From assembly GCA_037501455.1 (NCBI GenBank), contig CM074865.1:2057001-2121000 (forward strand): 64,000 nucleotides of DNA, written 5' to 3'. The DNA comes from Lantana camara. Lineage: Eukaryota; Streptophyta; Magnoliopsida; Lamiales; Verbenaceae. Shown in pieces: positions 35,288-48,166 of this stretch (position 1 is its first letter; every line of letters begins with the position of its first letter). The translations under genes were made by a program, and so were the position numbers. The notes under the pieces are model-generated. The model searched no databases. It had not been told where the DNA came from and saw only the letters and a program-made list of their open reading frames with translations.

Positions 35288-38200
35288 CTGGAATTATTTG
35301 AAATATAATTTATTCAAAGGTAGTTGTTTGAAATCACTAAGAAAAAGTATTCGCTGAAAATTAAAGGAATAGAGTCTGGTGTTTTTGCTGCTTCAACTTC
35401 TCTAAAAGCACTCCTCCAAGAGCACAAAGTTTTTGCAGATACACCTTAAAACCTTTCAATATGTCATGTGGAATATTATTAATCTTATTGTATGCCATGA
35501 ATTTATTAACTCTTCCTCTGTTCTTCTCAGGTCATGCATGTGTTTCAGCAAAAGATCGATATGAATAACAGTTGTTAGTAAATTGTACCTTTATTTGAAG
35601 AGCAGCGATGTCCTTCTTGAGAAGTGAGTTCTGAAACAAAATAAAGATTTATATTCAGTTTAAATTATAATCATAACTATTGGTGTTCTTGCAGTTGGAA
35701 GATGGCTAAACCTTTTTCTTCGTCACATATTTGAGTGCTGTTTCAAGTTTTGCTTCGAGCTGGTCTATCTCCTCTGTACTAAAATGCCGAAGATTCTCGG
35801 CCTTTATTAGCCTGTTTGGAAGAGAATTATAGGATGTCAGGAGTTTTGGAGAACGAAAACAAGAGAATGTTGCCGCAATTTTGGATTCAGACCTGAGGTA
35901 TTTTATCTTTTCCTCGATTCCACTGCTCATTTCAGTGTGATTCGTGTATTTCCCCTGCAATAAGGAAAAACATTATTGACAAAAGGATGGTACGATGTTA
36001 GCGGTGGCATACTTATGTTATTACACATGCTGTGGATGATGAATCTGCCAAGAAAATGGTAATTTCGCACCCCTCAAACAATTATCTAACCCTCCTTACT
36101 AAGAATCTTGGCTTTTGCCTGTCTGTCCCTGATGTCGATAACACGACCACCCCATAACTCTGAGTAATTACTTAAACCTACATCCTTCAATTTCAAGATT
36201 AGAAATAACCCCGTTAGATTGTCAAAATCAATCAAAACTAAACAGAAGTTTCTTAAGAACTTGGATGCTATTAGTCCATATATGCAAGATCAGTTTAAAG
36301 CTTGATTTGTAACACCATTTAAATGTGTAATAAATAACAGAAAGAGTAACTGTGATAGGGATGTCTGCATAATCTTGAAACTAAAAGCCAATAACTGTGT
36401 AGTTGTATATATTTACAGGGAATACAATCCAGACCATTTCTAGTAAAATTAACTATATCTTTACCAACTACGTTCGATAATTTCGAGTAATTTTATGCCG
36501 ACAGGGAAACAGGTACCTGGGATTCGACTTCGTGGCCCTCGGAGCCCAAGTGCACAGATAACTTGTTGAGTATGTCTTTGATGCTTCAGAGAGATGAGAG
36601 AAAAACAATTTTTAGCAGAGAGAGAACAAGTTAGCAAGTACAATTAACTGTCCCCAAAGTTTCTCACCTGAAATAAAAATTTCCAACACGGTATAATCAA
36701 CAGCTAACATTTCCAAAGAGAACAGTTTAACATCACAATTCTGCACAACAAGAGTGTAAGAAAAGGGGTGGAATCAAGAAAAGACATTCAACGACGGTTT
36801 TCTTATGTCGACGGCCACGAATACAGCAGAAAGTTGGTAATAAATCTCTACCAAGTGATCTCTAGCAGTTCAATGCATGATTTATTCATTCTTTTTCTTG
36901 GCGATACTCTGGCATAGTTGCTCAGAGATAGCCATATGCAATCCTCTATGTTTTATCTCTCTGTTGTTGAGCTGTAAGCTGTTGGATGTATACCATCTCC
37001 CTCTACCTGAGGGAGGGTGGGCTACTCAAATCACCTTTGTATTATTGTTACGTTTTCTTAATGTCTTATCAGTTCTTCCTATTATATGAAGTTCTTAAGC
37101 ATGCATTGTTCTATTCACCTTTTTGCACTTTACTACATGAACTTTCAAGTGTCAACTATCATTACATACACTATTTGATGAATTGCATTTTATCGTTTAG
37201 CGGTGTCTCAGGCTTGTCAAACCAGCCGGGAAGTTTGCACCTGCCGGCCCATGACAGCTGCGACTGGCATGAAACACTGTATATGTACCAAATTCTAATT
37301 ACTGAAATAGCTTAGTTAGAAACGGGTAACAAATGAAAAGTTCAGATAGTAAAAGGGCCTACGAAGCTTCGTGTAAAAACATTGCAGAAAGTGTGGAATT
37401 GCTGCTGCATCACAAAATCTTCAAGAATGAAGAACAACATAACCAGCTTCAAAAAGGAAATAAAACAGATTGAAGAGACAACAACATCCAGTAGTGGAAA
37501 GAATCAATGCAAGAATGAGAGTTTCAAATGAACTATAGGAAATGATAATTTGAGGTTCAGTAATGGGATATCAGTTTGAGCTCTCCATGTTTCCTATGGT
37601 ATTCCACATCAACCACAGGGTTTTCAAAACATTACAATTACACCCCATAATTCCCATGAGACTCTCCAAGATCCCCTAACTACAATAGTTCTAACCATCC
37701 TCCACTTGGGGCATATCAAAATGACCAACAATTGTGTGGTACCTATGATCATTACCATCAACTCCTAATAAACGTTACATTTACCTCCATTTCTCTATTT
37801 TACATTGATAGCACATCGGTCCTCAATGTTTCACGTCACACTCTACTGCTTACCCCGCTAATCCAAATCTAACTCTTCAATAGCCGATCCTCCCATTCCC
37901 CGCTTCTTGTGTAACCCTTTCAACACGATTTGTGAATTCGCTTATCACAACGAGTTCATAGTTGCCCGGTATATTTTTGTAGATATCGCGCACGTTTAAT
38001 GAATTATGCTACTTATGCCCAAAAGGGTGTGATATTTTTTATGTATATGTATTTAATATGCCGACAATGTTATATATGAAATTTGTTTTCACCTTGGACT
38101 AGTAATGTTAATATCATTGGAACACTCATGCAAACTTAATAGATGTGTGTCTCTCCATTCATGCAAGAACTTTTCAATTTATGGTCGTCCATCAAAATGA

Positions 38201-40328
38201 AACTACAGTAAATATAAATCTATATAATTCATATAAGCCAAAATGAGCATATATAAGCCCATTCAATTTCAATCCTTGATAATAGGCTTCCCAATAGCTT
38301 AACATCATGTCATATGTCCATCCCCAATCTACCACTATAAATATCACACTATTCATTTAGGAAAACTTAACATACATTTACTAAATCTGTTTTCTTACTA
38401 CTAAAATATTTTAATGTTTATTATCTGATTTGAAAGTATTTTACTGTTCATTATCTGATTTGAAAGTCTAAGGATAACATACACTCACTAAATTCGTTTC
38501 CTTACTTTTTAAGTATTTTACTGTTTATTTTACAGTTTATTATCTGATTTGAAAGTCGAAGTACTTATGTTTAGAGCCTTTCTAAAGGTTGTTTGTATAT
38601 TCAGATTGTGAAGCTAAAGGACTTGTGTTCCATCACCTCTTTAGCTTAAAGAATTAAACTTATTGATGCAGATGCAAAAGGATTTTTGAATATGTAGATC
38701 TCTCTCTACCTTAAAAGAATCTTAATAACTACAAGTAAATTACATATGTTTTTGACCATGATTGTGTTACTACATATATGTTTCTTATCCATCTTCTTAT
38801 GATCATCTAATTAGTTTTGCCATTATTGTAATACAAAGTATTTGGAATAGGTACTCTTTGATATGATATCCACACTACAGCCAAAATCATGTCTATTATT
38901 CCTATTTTCTTGGTTGGGGTGATAGATGGATGGATAAAAAGTAATTCAAAGATACTAAAATCATTGTTTTATTTGTGAAGTTATTCGATTCAACTTCAAT
39001 ACCATTCACGTCAACAATTCTTGAATTTCAAACTTATTAATTAAAATTCAGTCCATTACTTCACTCAAACTCACTAGTTATTACAATATTACTAATGGAT
39101 AAGCAAGGAAGCAAAGACAAGGAGTATTTACAACTCTGACAGCACCAACAAAGGAGCCAATAAGGCAAGAGTATTTTGTGGGGACTGTCTCCTTCTTACA
39201 AGATAAACATGAGAACTTTATTGACACGTCTCACTCCTAAACTTTATACATGCAAGAAAGATTTTAGTTTCCTTAACAAATGTAACAAAGCTACGTATGA
39301 GCCTACAAGGCATATTTAAGCAGTCGGTTAGTTAAAATATCTCGACACAAAATATCTCAAAATATCACAACAAAAAACACGCAATAAAAGCAAAACAGGC
39401 TTCAAAGGTCCATCGTGAAAGTTTATTTAATTGGTCTCTCACATCTTCTATAAAGATCAACAAAGAATTACCATATATATGCATGCCTGTGTGATATTAT
39501 CATAATTACTAGAGTTGAGGAGTAAAAATGTCTAATCCAATTAAATTTAGACATGATATGTATATACATGCATAATATTATAACATTTGAAATTGAGATT
39601 CGAAATATATATATACCAATCACACGATAGAAATAACGACTCATTTGCAGTAAATTTGCAAGATTGAATTTGGAGTAGCATTTAGTCCCCATTAGTTTTA
39701 TAATCAAAAATGAATTGTCATGTTTATTCGTTATATCTCATCTTTATCTGCTAAAGCCTAAAGGAGAAAGATGTTTCAACTTTAGAAACAATATCTATAT
39801 ATACTATATATATACACACAAGGTTTAACTTTATATGCATGCAATTGCAACGTAGGAGCTGCGTGGCAGTGACCAACCCTCACACTCCGCCGCCTCAATT
39901 CTCGAAAGAAGTATATAAAAGATCAACACTCCGAACTAATCCAAGCATAGATTCTCGAACAAAGATGGTAAACAGACAATAATCACGCAGAGCAGAGACA
40001 TAGACCAGCAAAGAGCAGCAGCAGAAACTAGCTTTAAGATCAAGAAGTTCTGAGATTGAAGTTCTGAAAAAATATTGATCACGAACATCATTTGCACTCA
40101 AAAAAAGAGAAAACTATAAACATGAGATCAGAAGAATGAACTGTACTTGGAGCTAGAGTATTGGTAGAGCCTCCGGGAAGGTGAGACGACGATGACAGCA
40201 ACTTCAGCATCGCATAGAACTGATAGTTCATGAGCTTTCTTCTCGAGCCCTTGCCGCCTCTTGGAAAAAGTTACCTGTCTAGCTGCTATATCGTCGATTT
40301 TCTTGATCTTGATCCTCACTCTCCCCAT
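34697..40328 (-). CDS. MADS-K-RNase H fusion gene, copy 2 (six coding exons, 347 residues)
   Basis: Coding exons on the minus strand are 40,328-40,147 (182 nt), 36,583-36,517 (67), 35,954-35,893 (62), 35,811-35,712 (100), 35,630-35,589 (42) and 35,287-34,697 (591). All junctions are GT/AG and phases fit, giving 1,044 nt. The sizes 62, 100 and 42 are the classic K-box exon sizes of MIKC genes. Residues 1-60 are the MADS domain ([10 protein letters not shown]). Residues 61-83 are the I region ([12 protein letters not shown]). Residues about 84-151 are the K domain ([19 protein letters not shown], then [14 protein letters not shown]). From residue 152 comes a Ser/Thr/Gln-rich linker, then an RNase H-like domain starting near W185. 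The start chosen is the Met before GRVRIK; an upstream in-frame Met at 40,421 would add a non-MADS leader. Probably a nuclear DNA-binding factor; the role of the tail is unknown. The canonical sixth exon and C domain are missing. Confidence 0.82.
36584..40146 (-). other. Intron 1 of MADS copy 2 (3.56 kb)
   Basis: It runs from the donor GTACAG after exon 1 to the acceptor CTCTCTGAAG before exon 2. Parts match unit 3 (for example 37,200-37,310 with 63,112-63,220) and unit 1 (39,293-39,350 with 188-243; 39,845-40,140 with 1,268-1,540). A short repeated phrase TTATCTGATTTGAAAGT occurs three times at 38,420-38,560. Long first introns often hold regulatory elements in SVP-like genes, but none could be identified here. 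Confidence 0.7.
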
Positions 40329-40329
40329 G

Positions 40330-41092
40330 CTGAATGAAACAATTGAGACAGAAAGATGGAAAGTTGGAAACTTTATACTGTTTTCATGATTATTGGCAGT
40401 CATTAGTGAATAGTACAGCACATGATCAAGAAATGCGAAGGCCCTTTTGACTCAACACATAAATTTACTAGCTTTGTGAATAGTGTTGAAGAAAAGAAAC
40501 TGTACTGAAAGTCTGAAACACTAAAAGTCAAAAGAATTTATCTGTCTTTCTTCTGTGTTGATGATGGAAGGATCATAAAATATGTTGTGAATATTCTGTT
40601 GGATTTGCAATTTTTGGTTTTAATTAATTGTTCAAGATTAAACCCAGACTTTGAAAGGGATCGAAAAGCCCTTCTTTTAAGCACAAGTAACCAAGATCGA
40701 CATCTTGAAATAGGGGTTTTCAACCCTATATTTGCGGATCTATATTTTGTGAGCAAAAGGGACAAACAGCCAATCATTATTTAACAAAAACCCACCAAAG
40801 AAACCTATTAATTCGACTTTTCTTTATGGGATTACGAGAAAACCAACAAAAATCCATTTGTTCACCCCAAGAAAATTCATCAAATCAAAACAGGAAACCA
40901 CGTCGTTTCGAGTCAGTTCAGTGGGTAGGAAAAAAGATGACATTTTTCTCAGCAAGATTTCATTTTTCTTCAATAAATACAAATCTGTCAAAAAATTGTA
41001 AGAAACCCTCGAACGTCTTCTCTGCAAACAGATCAAACATGAGAGATCTGAAGCTCTTTATCAAACATAAACACCAAAAACAATCAATTTAC
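40330..41092 (-). other. 5'UTR intron of MADS copy 2
   Basis: Donor GTAAATTG after CAGAAAAG at 41,092, and acceptor TTTCATTCAG ending one base before the ATG. It is homologous to 1,724-2,388 of unit 1. Confidence 0.55.
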
Positions 41093-41248
41093 CTTTTCTG
41101 ACATAAAAGAGTGGAGCTGATAGTGCTTTTCGTCACAAGAAACAACTAAGGGAAACAAGAAATTAAACTCAGTGAAGCCAATAAGAATAGCATCTCTGAA
41201 GACTGGAAAGTGAGAAACTATATATGAAGAGCAGCAAAATAGGGCTTA

Positions 41249-41257
41249 CATATATAG
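41249..41257 (-). promoter_or_regulatory. Putative TATA box of MADS copy 2
   Basis: The minus strand reads CTATATATG, about 155 bp upstream of the 5'UTR donor. It aligns in position with TATAAAAG at 2,550-2,557 of copy 1. Confidence 0.4.
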
Positions 41258-41651
41258 AGGAAAGGAGGAGAAAAGGTTCAGCTCTTAAGCTTACTTGTAA
41301 GAGGGTTTCGTGGGGTAGATTAGAGAAACCCAAGCACAAAAGAATCTGACACTTGTCCGAGAAACACTTGCTCCAAGTAAGCCAAGTGGTGTCTCAATAA
41401 TATCCTCGAAGTTTACATGAATTGCAATTATATCCTTTAATGTGGAGATTCTTGGTTGTGTTTTTGCACTACGTGGAGGATTTAATTGTAATTAAGAGTC
41501 TTTATAACTTTGGTTATATATGTTTAGCTTTTGACAGTTTGTAGTTAGGAATATTTGATTCTAAGTTGGAATACGGAAATGTTTTTGCACTACATGAAGG
41601 ATTTGTTAGAGGCTTTCTTGTTTGGTTAATGTAGTTTTAGTAGTGCGCTCG

Positions 41652-42118
41652 GATTCACGAATACTTTTAAAAATATTATTTTATCGTGTCGTAATGTATT
41701 ATATATCGTGTCTGATACTTTTCATGAAAATTTTTTTAAAAAAATTCATATCGTATCCGTGTTGCAATATCCAAGAACGTAGCCAGAATTTACGAGGAGA
41801 GAGGGGCGAAACTAAAAATTTTAAAATAAAAGAGCTAAAATTTATAATTGGGGGGCGAAAATCTAAAATTAGAGGGGCAAAACTAAAATTTTTCTAAAAT
41901 ATATGGAGGGTAAACACAATTTTTCAAATTTTAGGAGGGGGGGGGGGGGGGGGGTCATCAAATTTTTAATCTTGATTATAGTAATTTAATTATATGTAGG
42001 GATGTTATGAATTATTATGCACGGAAACTAATACGAGATACGAATATGATACAATATAAAGGTTCGATAGAACATAACATGATAAGATGATATTTTTATA
42101 AATGTTTGTGAATTAAAT
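41652..42118. repeat. Decayed element with inverted ends
   Basis: Left end ATTCACGAATACTTTTAAAA and the reverse complement of the right end, AATTCACAAACATTTATAAA, are similar and continue in parallel for about 60 bp. A run of 21 G's lies at about 41,936-41,954. Related scraps (KTATTATATC and CGTGT-rich) occur near 4,060-4,215, 5,300-5,420, 5,576-5,650 and 43,945-44,090. No coding capacity. Confidence 0.35.
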
Positions 42119-42614
42119 ATGTCAATACATGTATTGTTCCATTCGATTTGTTAGGCCCCGACTTTACCTCGACGGTTATGCCACGATGCCCTTAAAGCCT
42201 ATACGCGATGGATACACTCCTGTAACCATGACATATTTGCTTGCTTGAACATAATTTCTTTCGAAAAGAAAATAAATTTCCACAAAACAAAAAAAAAAAA
42301 AATCCTTTTTACGAGGTACAAATCAAAAATATTCCTTATTTTTAATAAATTAATTAAGTTTTCACATTATCAAATCTCATTTCCTCACAAAAATTAAGTA
42401 TTTTTATGTCAGCACCTTCATTGAAAATGGCAAATTGAGATCATTTATGGACAAAATTAGGGTATAATTCAAAAGTTAATAACACAAAATCTTTTGAATA
42501 GATAACAATAATTTCTTTTTGACTATTTTAACTAATACATGGAGTTCAGGGGAAAAAAAAGAAAAAAAAAAAAAAACTCTTTATTATAGCCACAAGATAA
42601 CTACATAAAATTTA

Positions 42615-43016
42615 GGGATAAATATTTTTTGTCATCCGAACTATAGACCATTTGGCAATTCATCATCCAAACTATTTCGCCCCCAAAACCACCATCTAAA
42701 CTTTGAATTCCTGACAAACCACCATCCAAAAGCGGTTTTGACTCTTTTTTCAGCGGTTTTTTCTCTTTTTTTAGCGGTTTTGAATGTTTTAAGGGTAAAT
42801 CTATGAAAAAATAACAAAGAGAGATAGATTTACATGTGTTAAAACATTCAAAATCGCTGAAAAAAGAGTCAAAACCACTGAAAAAAGAGTCACAACCGCT
42901 TTGGGATGGTGGTTTGTCAGGAATTCAAAGTTTAGATGGTGGTTTCGGGGGCGAAATAGTTTGGATGGTGAATTGCCAAATGACCTATAGTTCGGATGAT
43001 AAAAAATCATTATCTC
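42615..43016. mobile_element. Foldback MITE (402 bp) with perfect 9-bp target duplication
   Basis: The arms are near-perfect inverted repeats (GTCATCCGAACTATAG on the left, CTATAGTTCGGATGAT on the right). The flanks are TAAAATTTA on both sides (42,606-42,614 and 43,017-43,025). Unit 1 has the unoccupied site near 4,420 (CATAAAGTTTACATTGG), so insertion followed the unit duplication. Class: Mutator-like MITE, from the 9-bp duplication. Confidence 0.88.
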
Positions 43017-44887
43017 TAAAATTTAAGCTGGAATATTAGGAATGTGATTGTTTTATTTCATTTTGATAAAAAAGTACCAAAGTTTCTAAGGATGACATAA
43101 CTCTTATTTTAATTTCATTAGGGTTTTGAGTTCAGGCATTCAGAAAAATAAACATTTATTATAGAATGAATGCATTTCTTTAATTGGAAAATAATTTTAA
43201 TATTAATGGTATTTAAATCTGTTTTGTTTCGCTGGATGTTAATTTGGACGCGAAATCATCAAAAAATTTATATGTTGAGGGAGATTTGGATCTGATTTGA
43301 ACCTGAAAGCAATAGTAAATGTAAGGTTAAAGGTCAAAATAGGAGAAACAGATGTTGTAACCTATTTTAGTTTTCCGGCAATTAAGCCAGTTAATTTGGT
43401 CAAGATTGAGTCGATAGACAGTTTAAAAAATTTGATGAGGAATATTAATGAAAAAGAGTGAGGATATATCACTATCCAAAAGGCTTGGTCATGTTAGTTT
43501 AATTGAAAATTTCGTGGTCGGTTTTCTACCTGCACAACTATTATTTATGGAAAATTTTGTAGTAGTAATTTGACTCAACTTGAACTCATAATTAAATATA
43601 AAACTAAAAATAATTTACTTAAAAATACTTCTAAATTAAATTCACTACTTGTCTAAAAAATAAAGCAATTTTTATATATATTGAAATAAAGATAATTTGC
43701 AACAAGAATCGAACCCCAAAGATGGAATATTAGAACTAGATAAAAAAAAAAGGAAAGTCTAGTTATTTCCCTGTCAAGAATAAAATAATCAAAGGAAAAG
43801 GGAATATATATATATATTCCCTTGGCAAATAAAACTCTATTTTGTATAATATAAAGAAACTTTGACGCAGACATCTGATGGAAATTGGGACAATATAAGC
43901 CAAGTATCAAAATATGTTGTATATATATATATATATATATCGTATAATCCACCGACACTTCTAAAAATATTATTTTACCGTGTTGTATTGTGTTGAATAC
44001 TCAAGTTCGACATTGTGCCCGATACTTCTCGGGTGAAAAATTTGTAAAAAGATATGTGTCGTATCTATATCCATGCAACATAGTATAAGACACATCTTCA
44101 AAAAGGATATGATTAAATGTGGTTTATTTCAACATCTCTGTCCTTTTTATTATTCGATTATTCCCAAAATGACATAGTTATTTATAAATCAATCTGTACT
44201 TATAACGAAACTACATATAAATTAAGTTGCGGCTGATGACCCATCTAATTAACTATATGTGGGATAGAAGTTAATAACATAACAACATTCATGAAATTCA
44301 ACCAAAACAATGATTAACAAAGGTGCACAAAAATAATTTAAGTGCTATATTCCAATATCAAATAATTCCACAATATAACAAAGATCATCTTCAGCTAATA
44401 AATAGCTTGAATGCAGTTTGCTTCAATCTATTCATGATCAGTTGTTGTTCTGAAAAAATATGATTTAATTCAATTCGATTCAATTTAACCAATAACATGC
44501 AATAGTAAAATAGTACTGTAGACTGCTACGAGCGTTGCTCCTTGCTATGAGGTTTTCTGGTTCGTCAACAATTACATCATAATTCATAACATAAGACTTT
44601 ATTAAAACACACAATCTAATAAACAATAACTTTTCCCCCCAAATTGCATTTAACGAAAAAAATACATTTTCTGTCCATTATTTAAGTGATGAGACTAGAA
44701 TTATAATTTTTTTGAAAATAATAAGGTTAAATATATCTGATTTTAAAGATATGAGACTAAAATTACTAATTCCGTTGGAGTAAAAAGGTAATTTGCTCTA
44801 TGTTTGGATATTTAAAACATGGACTTCATTATTTTCACCGTGTGTTAAACGTGGCAACTTTCTCTGCCTTTTACGATGTCATGTGGG
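43017..44887. other. 5' flank of MADS unit 2, no gene seen
   Basis: Similar in patches to 4,440-6,171 of unit 1 up to about 44,285. From there to the MULE edge the sequence is AT-rich. The last 45 bp (GTGTGTTAAACGTGGCAAC onward) match 32,899-32,931. Confidence 0.55.
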
Positions 44888-44962
44888 GGATTCGGTTAAA
44901 AGGGACGTCCAAGTCTTTTTTTAGTTATGTAACCCCTAGTTTCAAAAGAATTGGTTATATAA
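44888..44962 (+). repeat. Left terminal inverted repeat of the MULE
   Basis: The segment with ACGTCCAAGTCTTTTTT then TATGTAACCCC pairs with the reverse complement of 58,495-58,571 (ACGCCCAAGTCTTTTTT then ATATAACCC). Identity is moderate, so the ends are aged. Confidence 0.6.
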
Positions 44963-45220
44963 CCCTTTGCTTGATTAGCTCTTAATTAATTACTCAGCTT
45001 AATTAAATAGTTGCCACGTCAGGATTTTGCAGACTCTTTTTGGCCCCAAAATTTATACAAAATTAGAATCTGGCCCCAAATCACATTCAACCAATTCTCT
45101 CAATTTCTCTCTCCTTCCTGTATGCGACGAAAATCCTATTTTTCTGATATTTCTTCTCCGATTGCAGTGCTGTGCAGTGTTCGTTTGATTCTTCAAAAAC
45201 TTTCTCTGATTACAGGTACA

Positions 45221-48166
45221 ATGGCAAACAACAACAATCAAAGGTATTGAAAGGTTTCGGTTCGTTTGAATTTTTTCTGAACCCTAATTTTTGAACTGCG
45301 TTTTCACTGAACGATTGAACTGAGTTTTTTCTGAATCCCATCTATCTGGGTTTAATGCAGTACATTCCCTAACCTGTTTTGGACGCCAATATAACGCCAA
45401 TACAAAGTGATCGCGCACTCGATTTTATCAATCGTTTGCGCGATTTCTATAAATCGCTCACGCGATTCGTTTAAATTTTTTCTCAAACCTATTTGTTGAA
45501 CTTCGTTTTCACTGAATGATTTAACTGAGTTTTTTCTGAACCCCATCTATATGGGTTTAATGCAGTACATTCCCTAACCTATTTTGGACGCCAATATAAC
45601 GACAATACAGCGTGATCGCGCACTAGATTTTATTAATCGCTTGCCCGATTTCTCAAAATCGCTCACGCGATTAGTTAATCGCACACGCGAATTTGATGAA
45701 TCGCGCACGCGATTTTATCAATCGATCACGCGATCAAATTTTTTGTTTCTCAGTTTTGTACTGCATGCATGGTTAAATTTTTTTCTTTTTTTTTTAATGT
45801 TGTAAAGGAACGGCGACTGGGTTATGTCAAAATTTGTTATTGGATTTCAATTTGGAGTGTGGGAAGAAGAAACCACGTGTTTGAATTGGGTTGCAGAGAG
45901 CAAGCAAACTTCTGCTATTCTTGTGAGCAACCAGACTACATTCCAAATGTTGATAAGTGATATTATAGAACAATCAGGACGACTTACTTGCTCCCATGAT
46001 GATGTGCGCGTGAAATATTCTCTTACAAGTGCACCTCCAACCTGTTATCCAACTGAAATAAAGACTGATCACGACCTACAAGTTTATTTTGCCGATATCT
46101 CTCCTCAAGGTTGGAGGCCCGTTTTGAAGGTTTTCTTGGATAGGAAGGAGAGTCGAACAGAATCCGAACATGTTGGTACAAGCGGGTTTACTTTTCAGGG
46201 TGAAGATCAATACCAGCATCAGTATAAAGACTTCAGTCTCCCTGATATCAACGATCAAGAATTCAATCTTCCCAATAACACCCTTTCTATAAACAAAGAA
46301 ATGGTAGATCGTTGTAATGAAGATCTTCAAAATCCTTCTGAAAATGTGATCGAGGAAGAAGTGCCCGATCAATGTATTAATCAGGAGGAAGCCATTATAT
46401 GTTATGATAATCCAGAGGCCAGGATTGAAAGTCATACATGGGATGATGGCTCAGGTTTTAATGAGGATGAAGAGTTTATTAACAAAGAAGATGCCATCAT
46501 GAAGATCAACCTTGTTGCATGTAAGGGAAGCTTCCAATTACGAACGATAAAATCTACAAAGTCCCTTCTTGTTCTGGGATGTTATTCGCAGGATTGCAAT
46601 TAGTGGTTTCGGTGTGTTAAATATGTTAATTCTGAAAGATTTATCCTCAGAAAGTATAACCGGATGCACACTTGTGGGTTGGAAGAAGCAAGTACCACTC
46701 ATCAACAGGCTACCGCAAAATTGATTGGGGACTTAGTGAAGCCATTGTTTTTTGACAAGAAAGGTCCCACACCAGGCGAAATTAAAAAGTACGTCGAAGC
46801 TGAATTGGGGGCCAAGGTTAGTTACTGGAAATGTTGGATGGGCAGAATACATGCCAAAAATATTGTCAGGGGATCACCTGAGCATGGATATGCAATTATA
46901 GATGCATATCGTTATATGGTAACTCTTAAGAATCAAGGAAGCGTCACTGAATTGGTTCTTGCCAACGAAAACAGGTTTCTTCATTTTTTTGTTGCATTCG
47001 GACCATGCATAAGGGGTTTTACGTACATGCGCAAGGTGTTAGCCGTTGATGGTTGTTTCTTAACCGGTAAATACGATGGTACTCTCCTTTTGGCTACTGC
47101 ACAAGATAGTGAGAACCATACCTATCCGATTGCATGGGCAGTGGTTGATTCCGAAAATAATGCATCATGGGAGTGGTTTTTTATAAATTTAAAAAGGATA
47201 GCACCGGATAGTGATGATCTCTGTATAATATCGGCTAGACATGTCTCCATAAAAAATGTGGTTGCTAAGATTTATCCTAAGGCTCATCATGGATTTTGTT
47301 CGAAGCACTTATCGGAGAACTTGAGACAACGGTTTAAAAAAAGTGCAATCCTTGAGCCATTTTTTAGGGCAGTTAAAGCATATACCGTCGAAGATTTCAT
47401 GGAGCACTACAAAGAGATCGAACGTATTCACAAACGTGCTGCAGAGTACTTGAAGGATGAAGTTGGTTTTAAGTTATGGAGCAGGGTGCATTCTAAAACA
47501 AACAGGTATGATGTTCTGACTAGCAACATCGCCGAGTCTGTTAATTCTAGGATTCGATTTGAAAGGGAGTATCCTATCCCTGCTCTGTTTGAATCTATCA
47601 TAAGAATATTGGCTGATTGGTTCCACACCCGGAGAACGGACATGATCAACTGCAGTACAGTCCTGGTGCCATCCAAAGAGAAACTTCTCCGGAGTAATCT
47701 GGAGAAATCCAAAGGATGCCTTGCACAACAGTTCAATGCTCATGAATTTTCTGTTCGTGGAATTGGAGCAGAGGTTATGGTTGACTTGAACAATATGACG
47801 TGCACATGTGGTGTCTTCCAGATGGATAAGATCCCCTGCCCCCATGCATTATCGGCGTTAAGGGAGCAAAACCCAATAGGGTTTGGACAAAGAATATATT
47901 CCCTATGCTCCAAATTTTACACTGTTGAGTACTACATACTTGCATATTCTGAGACAATTTTTCCTACACCTCCAGAGTTACAGTGGGAATTGCCTGAAGA
48001 TATAGGTATAAAACAAGTACTGCCACCTCCACTGAAGGTGCGTGTTGGAAGAAAAAGGATGACTAGATTCCGGGCACCTTCTGAGGGAAGAAAAAGGTAC
48101 AATATCTGTTCAAAGTGTGGAGGAAAAGGTCACAAAAAGACTACATGTGATCAGAATGTCATTTAG
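45221..48166 (+). pseudogene. MULE transposase (mudrA/MURA type) with one stop codon
   Basis: A mini-exon 45,221-45,243 (MANNNNQ) joins in frame to 45,808 by GT/AG. The frame then runs to 48,166 except for a TAG at 46,601, in a place where Trp is expected before the C-W-R-C zinc region. Features along the protein: an N-terminal PB1-like part (CLNWVAES); the MuDR DNA-binding zinc region ending NRMHTCGLE; the DDE core with VDGCFL and SWEWFF; HHGFCSKHL; NIAESVNSRIR; a SWIM zinc finger CTCGVFQMDKIPCPHA; and a CCHC knuckle CSKCGGKGHKKTTC at the end. The second catalytic Asp, normally in ISDR, is Ala (ISAR at about 47,231). Both the stop and this change predict an inactive enzyme. It would normally bind the element ends and cut them in the nucleus. 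Confidence 0.92.
45252..45660 (+). repeat. 205-bp tandem duplication in the transposase intron
   Basis: Two copies, with GTACATTCCCTAACC at 45,360 and 45,565. Both contain AATCGC/GCGATT palindromes. They lie within the intron between the mini-exon and the main exon. Confidence 0.75.

Noticed and set aside
36877..37315. Plus-strand frames of 70 and 109 codons in MADS intron 1
   Set aside because: The homologous stretch of unit 3 does not keep these frames, and the residues are hydrophobic by AT-rich composition.
40128..40421. Upstream Met at 40,421 as start of MADS copy 2
   Set aside because: It adds 32 non-conserved residues before the MADS domain and crosses the conserved TTTCATTCAG acceptor. 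The Met at 40,328 matches copy 1 and the family.
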